A stretch of DNA of 64,000 bases from Stachybotrys elegans (Eukaryota; Ascomycota; Sordariomycetes; Hypocreales; Stachybotryaceae), in assembly GCA_020746835.1 (NCBI GenBank), contig JAGPNK010000002.1:1488001-1552000 (forward strand). Direction: 5' to 3'. Position numbers and translations under genes: made by a program. Positions 60,078 through 64,000 of the stretch are shown one piece after another (position 1 is the stretch's first letter; each line of letters begins with the position of its first letter). The notes under the pieces were generated by a model. The model was not told where the DNA came from and made no database searches. It was given only the letters and a program-made list of their open reading frames with translations.

Positions 60078-63000
60078 TTAGTGGGTGATGACCCTCATCA
60101 TCTGCAGGAGCAGCCCGAACAATAGGCCACGGGCCACCTCCTCAATCTGCAAGCAGTCAAACAGTCTGCCTAGGGCCTCGCCCGTTGCTGACTGCCCCAT
60201 CACACCCATCAGAGCTGCTGGGACTCCGCTTCGGATGAGCAGTCTGCGCGCCTTGGCCGCCAACTTAGCCTTCTCCTCCTCGCTCAGCTCGGCCGGCCAA
60301 GCTGCCCGCTCCTGCTCCGTCGGCATGGCGTTCTCCCTGACCTTTCGCAGGTGCGCCGCGATGCCCGCGTCCGACGTATTGGCGTCGAGCACCGATGACT
60401 GCATCAGAGACTGGACAGTCAGCAGCGACGGGTTGCCCGGCCGAAGCAGGAAGGACTTGGCTGCGGTGAGAAGCGTACGCCGGATGTTCCACGCCGACGA
60501 GAGCGTGTACATCTCATTGATCACCGCGAACAGCAGCTCTACGGCAACCCGTGTCTCCTGCTCTGATAGCTGGGCGTACTGCTTGGTGGGTTTCATGGGT
60601 CCCTTTTTGCTATTGCTAGCGCTAGCTCCACCCGACGTTTGCGCCGGCGTGTTTTGGTGTCCGGTGAGCTGGTCCTCACTGCTGCTAGGGGGTGGCCTCG
60701 CTTCGGAGATGCGAGTGTCTTGTTCGTACGGCATCTCATCTGTTGGCGTGGGGAATTTCGCAAAGTCAAGGTTGGGCATCGATGGCGAACGCAGAGGAGC
60801 CAGGCTGGGCGCTCGGCTGTGCTCCCTGCTAGGGCGCGTGCTGCCCGGCGCTGATTCCATCCGTTCCAGGCGGCCGATCCGTGACATGTCGCCCTCAGAA
60901 TCGCCCTGTGACTGGTAGCTGGGCCGTCTTTCCATGGGGGCAATCTTGCCCGGCTGTGTCGAAATGATGGAAGATCGCTGGCTGTCCAGACTGCCGCGCT
61001 CAGACCGCACGGGGGACTTGAGACTCTCCATCCGTGGCATGCTCTCCATCCGTGGCGGTGTCGAGATGGGCGCACGATTTGCCGTGAGATCTAGCGACGC
61101 TGTTGCTCTCCTGCCCAGTCCTGGAATCTGTCCGAGAACGCCGCTCACGCCGCCCACAATCGTCTTGCCTCCTTCCATTGCCCCCTTGGGCCCGATCGTC
61201 AGGACATCGAGCATATTCTTCCCCACAACGTCCCAGCCGAAAGATTTGGAATTGCTATGGGTGTGGCCCTGCGACTTTTCCAGGAACCTCTTCATGCCCT
61301 CGCTCTCTGCCAGCGACTGGTACCAGCACGCGTCGCGAACATACCTCTCAAGCTCTCCGCGCAAGGATTCCCTCGTATGCATCCTCCAGTTGGGCAAGTC
61401 CTTGTGCAGCTCAGTGAACGCAGTCGCTCCAGAGATGGTGGCAATGCGCTTTAGAATCTCGTGAAGCGTCTCGAAATCCGAATACCTTCTTACAATCATC
61501 CAACCAGGGTAGCTTGCCGAGCTCGGTTCCACCTGAATCAGATAATCCCACGTAGGCTTGCTACGAATCCGGCTCTTGTCGGCAGGAGAGTCGTCATGCA
61601 GCGTGAAGGAGGCATTGTGCAGGGTTAGCGGCAGCTTCTTGGGCGGCTCATCGTCCGAAGAATCTCTTGTTGCCGGTGGCACAATCTGATCAAAGCTGGT
61701 AAAGCCGTGAGTGCCCTTTGGAGACGATACAGGACTTGCGGCGTCGACCGCAGACTGGGGCGTGGCTGGCGTAGGAATGACTTCGCTTCTGCTAGAGACA
61801 TCGTCGGTAGAGGTGCGGAATGACGACGGTCTCTCTGCGGAGCGATGCGACGTTGGCGAGCTCTCCTCTGGCGTCAAAATGGGCTTCTGGCTTCCTGCAT
61901 CGCTAGAGGAAGCATCAAGACTCTGGGATGTTCTTTGCTTGGGCTCGAGTGAGACCGACTGCCTCTTCCTCCGAGCCTCCTCCTCGGCAATCATCTCATT
62001 CATCCTCTTCATTTCTTCCATGGCCTCTTCCATCTCCTCGTCGGCCTTGCTCAGCTTCTTCTTGTGAGAGAGCGGCTCCTTCCGCCGGCTCTTGTCCGCG
62101 TCGGTACTGAGGCGTAATGGTTTTGCAATACCAACGTTGCCGACGTTGCCATCCAAATCCACAAAGATGTTCTGGTTCGCATCCGGTCCGGTCTGCATCC
62201 CAACATCAATCGCCTGGCTAATGTCCGGCTCTCCGGCTTCGAGAAGATATACGATCCAGCCATTAATCCATTCCGCCTTGCTCCACGTCTGAAGGGTGTT
62301 CTCCAATACCGTGTTTGCGATAATCTCCCTCAGAAACGTTCGCGCCGGGTCGCAGTTGTATGAGTTGCGATCCAGAAACTCCAGAAGGTCTTCGGCGACC
62401 ATGCGAAATTTGACACTCTGCTGCCTTTGATTCAAGAGGTTCGCCAGGCGAGAATCCGGGTTCGCAGCCAGATAATTGTAGACAGCATCAGTCGCCGAGA
62501 GTTTCGAGTCCGGGGGCACATCGGCAAACGCGGCCGCCAGCTCTGACATGAAGACGATGACCATGGAAGAGCCGTTCGTGAGGAAATCAAGGAACATGTC
62601 CGCTGGCCGCTTACGACAGAGGCGGTTTGAGATGGAGAGCAGGTACGATGTCAGGGTCTTTCGAACGGCCAGCGGGAATGAGTGGTCGGATGGGATGATG
62701 GGTGTGTACCACCATTTAATGTAGTCTCGGATCGTGGCATCGACGAGGCCGCTGAGCGCCTCTCGGACTTGTGGTTGGAAATCATCAAAGCTCCTGAGGA
62801 CCGCAGCTTCGTCGTCCTCCTTGTTCTCGGGGTCGTGGACTCCGGCTTTGCTGAGCTCGATCCCCAATCGCTCGAGGACGTCCAACCCCGACTCTCCCTG
62901 TACTGCTCTGGCGACCTCGGGATGGCGTGCCTCGAAGGCGACGAAGCCAACTACTCCAGTAGCAATACCGATTAGGAGCAGGCCCAGCTGACCGAGTATT

Positions 63001-63278
63001 AGGTATATAACAACCGCAAAGGCGGCACCAAGCCCAGCCAGGGTGGCGGGGGTGGCGGTAGAGATGAACTTGATGGCCTTGTTGGCCAAGGTCTCGTCGG
63101 GCTCGTTGGCATCTTGTCGTGCATTCATCTTGGAATCGTTTCGTATCAACGAAGTCGTCTCGTAGTTCTCGTCGGTAGCGTCTGTGGGAGGAGAATTGAC
63201 TGCGCGGCCCTCCTGTGAAGAGCGCTCCGATCCTGCCGGAGCGCTCGGTGGCGCCTCGTTGCTGTGTGCCGCAGTCAT
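60078..63278 (-). CDS. PXA-PX-nexin C membrane protein (sorting nexin/Mdm1-like)
   Basis: A single 1066-residue frame. A Ser/Pro-rich N-terminus leads to two hydrophobic segments at about 77-118 (AAFAVVIYLILGQLGLLLIG and beyond), a hairpin or double membrane span. A PXA domain covers about 155-370 (SFPLAVRKTLTSYLLSIS, NLLNQRQQSVKFRMVAED). A charged coiled-coil stretch follows, then a PX domain at about 577-666 (DYLIQVEPSS, MIVRRYSDFETLHEIL). A Ser/Arg-rich linker leads to a nexin C domain at about 910-1050. This is the SNX13/14/25-Mdm1 layout of ER-endosome or ER-vacuole tethers, except that I see no RGS domain between PXA and PX. The PX domain would bind phosphoinositides. The start follows a basic-poor leader. 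Confidence 0.9.
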   Translation of the reverse strand: MTAAHSNEAPPSAPAGSERSSQEGRAVNSPPTDATDENYETTSLIRNDSKMNARQDANEPDETLANKAIKFISTATPATLAGLGAAFAVVIYLILGQLGLLLIGIATGVVGFVAFEARHPEVARAVQGESGLDVLERLGIELSKAGVHDPENKEDDEAAVLRSFDDFQPQVREALSGLVDATIRDYIKWWYTPIIPSDHSFPLAVRKTLTSYLLSISNRLCRKRPADMFLDFLTNGSSMVIVFMSELAAAFADVPPDSKLSATDAVYNYLAANPDSRLANLLNQRQQSVKFRMVAEDLLEFLDRNSYNCDPARTFLREIIANTVLENTLQTWSKAEWINGWIVYLLEAGEPDISQAIDVGMQTGPDANQNIFVDLDGNVGNVGIAKPLRLSTDADKSRRKEPLSHKKKLSKADEEMEEAMEEMKRMNEMIAEEEARRKRQSVSLEPKQRTSQSLDASSSDAGSQKPILTPEESSPTSHRSAERPSSFRTSTDDVSSRSEVIPTPATPQSAVDAASPVSSPKGTHGFTSFDQIVPPATRDSSDDEPPKKLPLTLHNASFTLHDDSPADKSRIRSKPTWDYLIQVEPSSASYPGWMIVRRYSDFETLHEILKRIATISGATAFTELHKDLPNWRMHTRESLRGELERYVRDACWYQSLAESEGMKRFLEKSQGHTHSNSKSFGWDVVGKNMLDVLTIGPKGAMEGGKTIVGGVSGVLGQIPGLGRRATASLDLTANRAPISTPPRMESMPRMESLKSPVRSERGSLDSQRSSIISTQPGKIAPMERRPSYQSQGDSEGDMSRIGRLERMESAPGSTRPSREHSRAPSLAPLRSPSMPNLDFAKFPTPTDEMPYEQDTRISEARPPPSSSEDQLTGHQNTPAQTSGGASASNSKKGPMKPTKQYAQLSEQETRVAVELLFAVINEMYTLSSAWNIRRTLLTAAKSFLLRPGNPSLLTVQSLMQSSVLDANTSDAGIAAHLRKVRENAMPTEQERAAWPAELSEEEKAKLAAKARRLLIRSGVPAALMGVMGQSATGEALGRLFDCLQIEEVARGLLFGLLLQMMRVITH

Positions 63279-64000
63279 TGGCGTAAGCCGAGTCGATGGG
63301 CTTGGTTGATGACAGCTCCTCTGCGAGTTTGCAATAGTGAAAGTTTATGGATCATAGCAGACGGTCGGCAACCTCCTGGGGGACAGTAGGGCTTGCGCAC
63401 GCGCGGGGTCTTGATTGGGTCGTGAGGCGTGAAACAACGGCGCATGAAAATGTGTTTGGTTGAGTGTTTCTAGAAATCCTCAGGAGCTCAGACTTGCTTT
63501 CCCCTTCTCCTTCGCTTCCGCCAAGGGGGTTTATCTCCCGTCAGAATCTGGAGCCGGACTACCCCTGCACGTTACGCGCGTTGGCACAGCCAGGATCTGA
63601 CGACGGCAGAGTAGTCAATTTCGGAATCAGATCAGGGGATCTGACAGTCCGTAGCAACACGGTAGAAGCCCGAGAAGGATGGTAAATGAGAGAGGTAAGG
63701 ATTGGAGGGGGCCTGAAGGTTTTGACCCAGTCAACACCTACTGCCTACTCCTTGGTTGGAGATGAACTTGACAAGTGATTTCATCTACGACGCATGCGTC
63801 TGCAAGCTGGCCAGGGCAGCTAGAGATTAGGTAGTCCCACCTGCTCTTGCCCACTCCTGGCATGTTCAACCAAGCCCCTGCATTACCCCGTTTTAAGTGT
63901 TGTGTGGCATATCACGTGAATTGGCGTTGGCCGGGGTGGTTTAATTGGTCCACCTAGACGAATGTTGGCGTAAACGCGCGCGTCTCGATCTCGATGTGCT
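63279..64000. other. Upstream region of the PXA-PX gene
   Basis: 722 bp to the window edge: the promoter of the minus-strand gene. A 73-codon plus-strand frame at 63464-63685 lacks coding character. Confidence 0.5.

Overview
This is nuclear DNA of a filamentous ascomycete. Most genes carry short introns of 47-104 nt with GTAAGT/GTATGT-like donors, CTAAC-like branch points and CAG/TAG acceptors. Gene density and GC content are moderate, and the protein families are typical of Pezizomycotina: a LaeA-like methyltransferase, a Uds1-type septation protein, a kinesin-3 with a PH domain, and a PXA-PX-nexin-C protein. Protein style suggests Sordariomycetes, probably Hypocreales, but that is an inference. 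I rebuilt splice structures by eye, checking reading-frame continuity and family conservation at each junction (34 introns in 18 protein genes).

Layout. 1-3.8 kb: no convincing protein gene, but a tRNA-His(GUG) with a 15-nt intron, a T42 homopolymer and microsatellites. 3.8-8.7 kb: a 72-residue AN1 zinc-finger protein (+), endonuclease III (-) and glutathione-dependent formaldehyde dehydrogenase (-). 9.8-16.1 kb: nucleoporin Nup85 (+) and a mitochondrial aconitase-2-type enzyme (+). 16.1-19.2 kb: a 3.1-kb gap, then a LaeA-like SAM methyltransferase (+). 21.8-27 kb: an Oma1-type metalloprotease (+), a small cytochrome b5 (+), a PLP-dependent decarboxylase (+) and a convergent small basic protein (-). 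27.7-32 kb: a fungal proline-rich protein (-) and a Scy1-type pseudokinase (-). 33.2-40.6 kb: a repeat-bearing orphan (+) convergent with kinesin-3 (-). 41-47.4 kb: a possible orphan ORF, a conserved-looking 118-residue spliced protein, a DUF952 protein (+) and leukotriene A4 hydrolase/aminopeptidase (-). 47.4-54.9 kb: a 7.5-kb stretch with no credible gene. 54.9-57.3 kb: a Uds1-type septation protein (+). 60.1-63.3 kb: a PXA-PX membrane protein (-).

The genes are mainly housekeeping: DNA repair, formaldehyde detoxification, nuclear pore, mitochondrial metabolism and proteostasis, vesicle traffic and septation. I see no biosynthetic gene cluster, no intact transposon and no clear novel multi-gene system. 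The points most worth checking are two orphan fungal proteins (42.5 kb and 33.2 kb), a possible dual-localised LTA4 hydrolase, a C20 run directly after a splice donor, three introns whose retention would keep the frame open, and the gene-poor 47.4-54.9 kb block.
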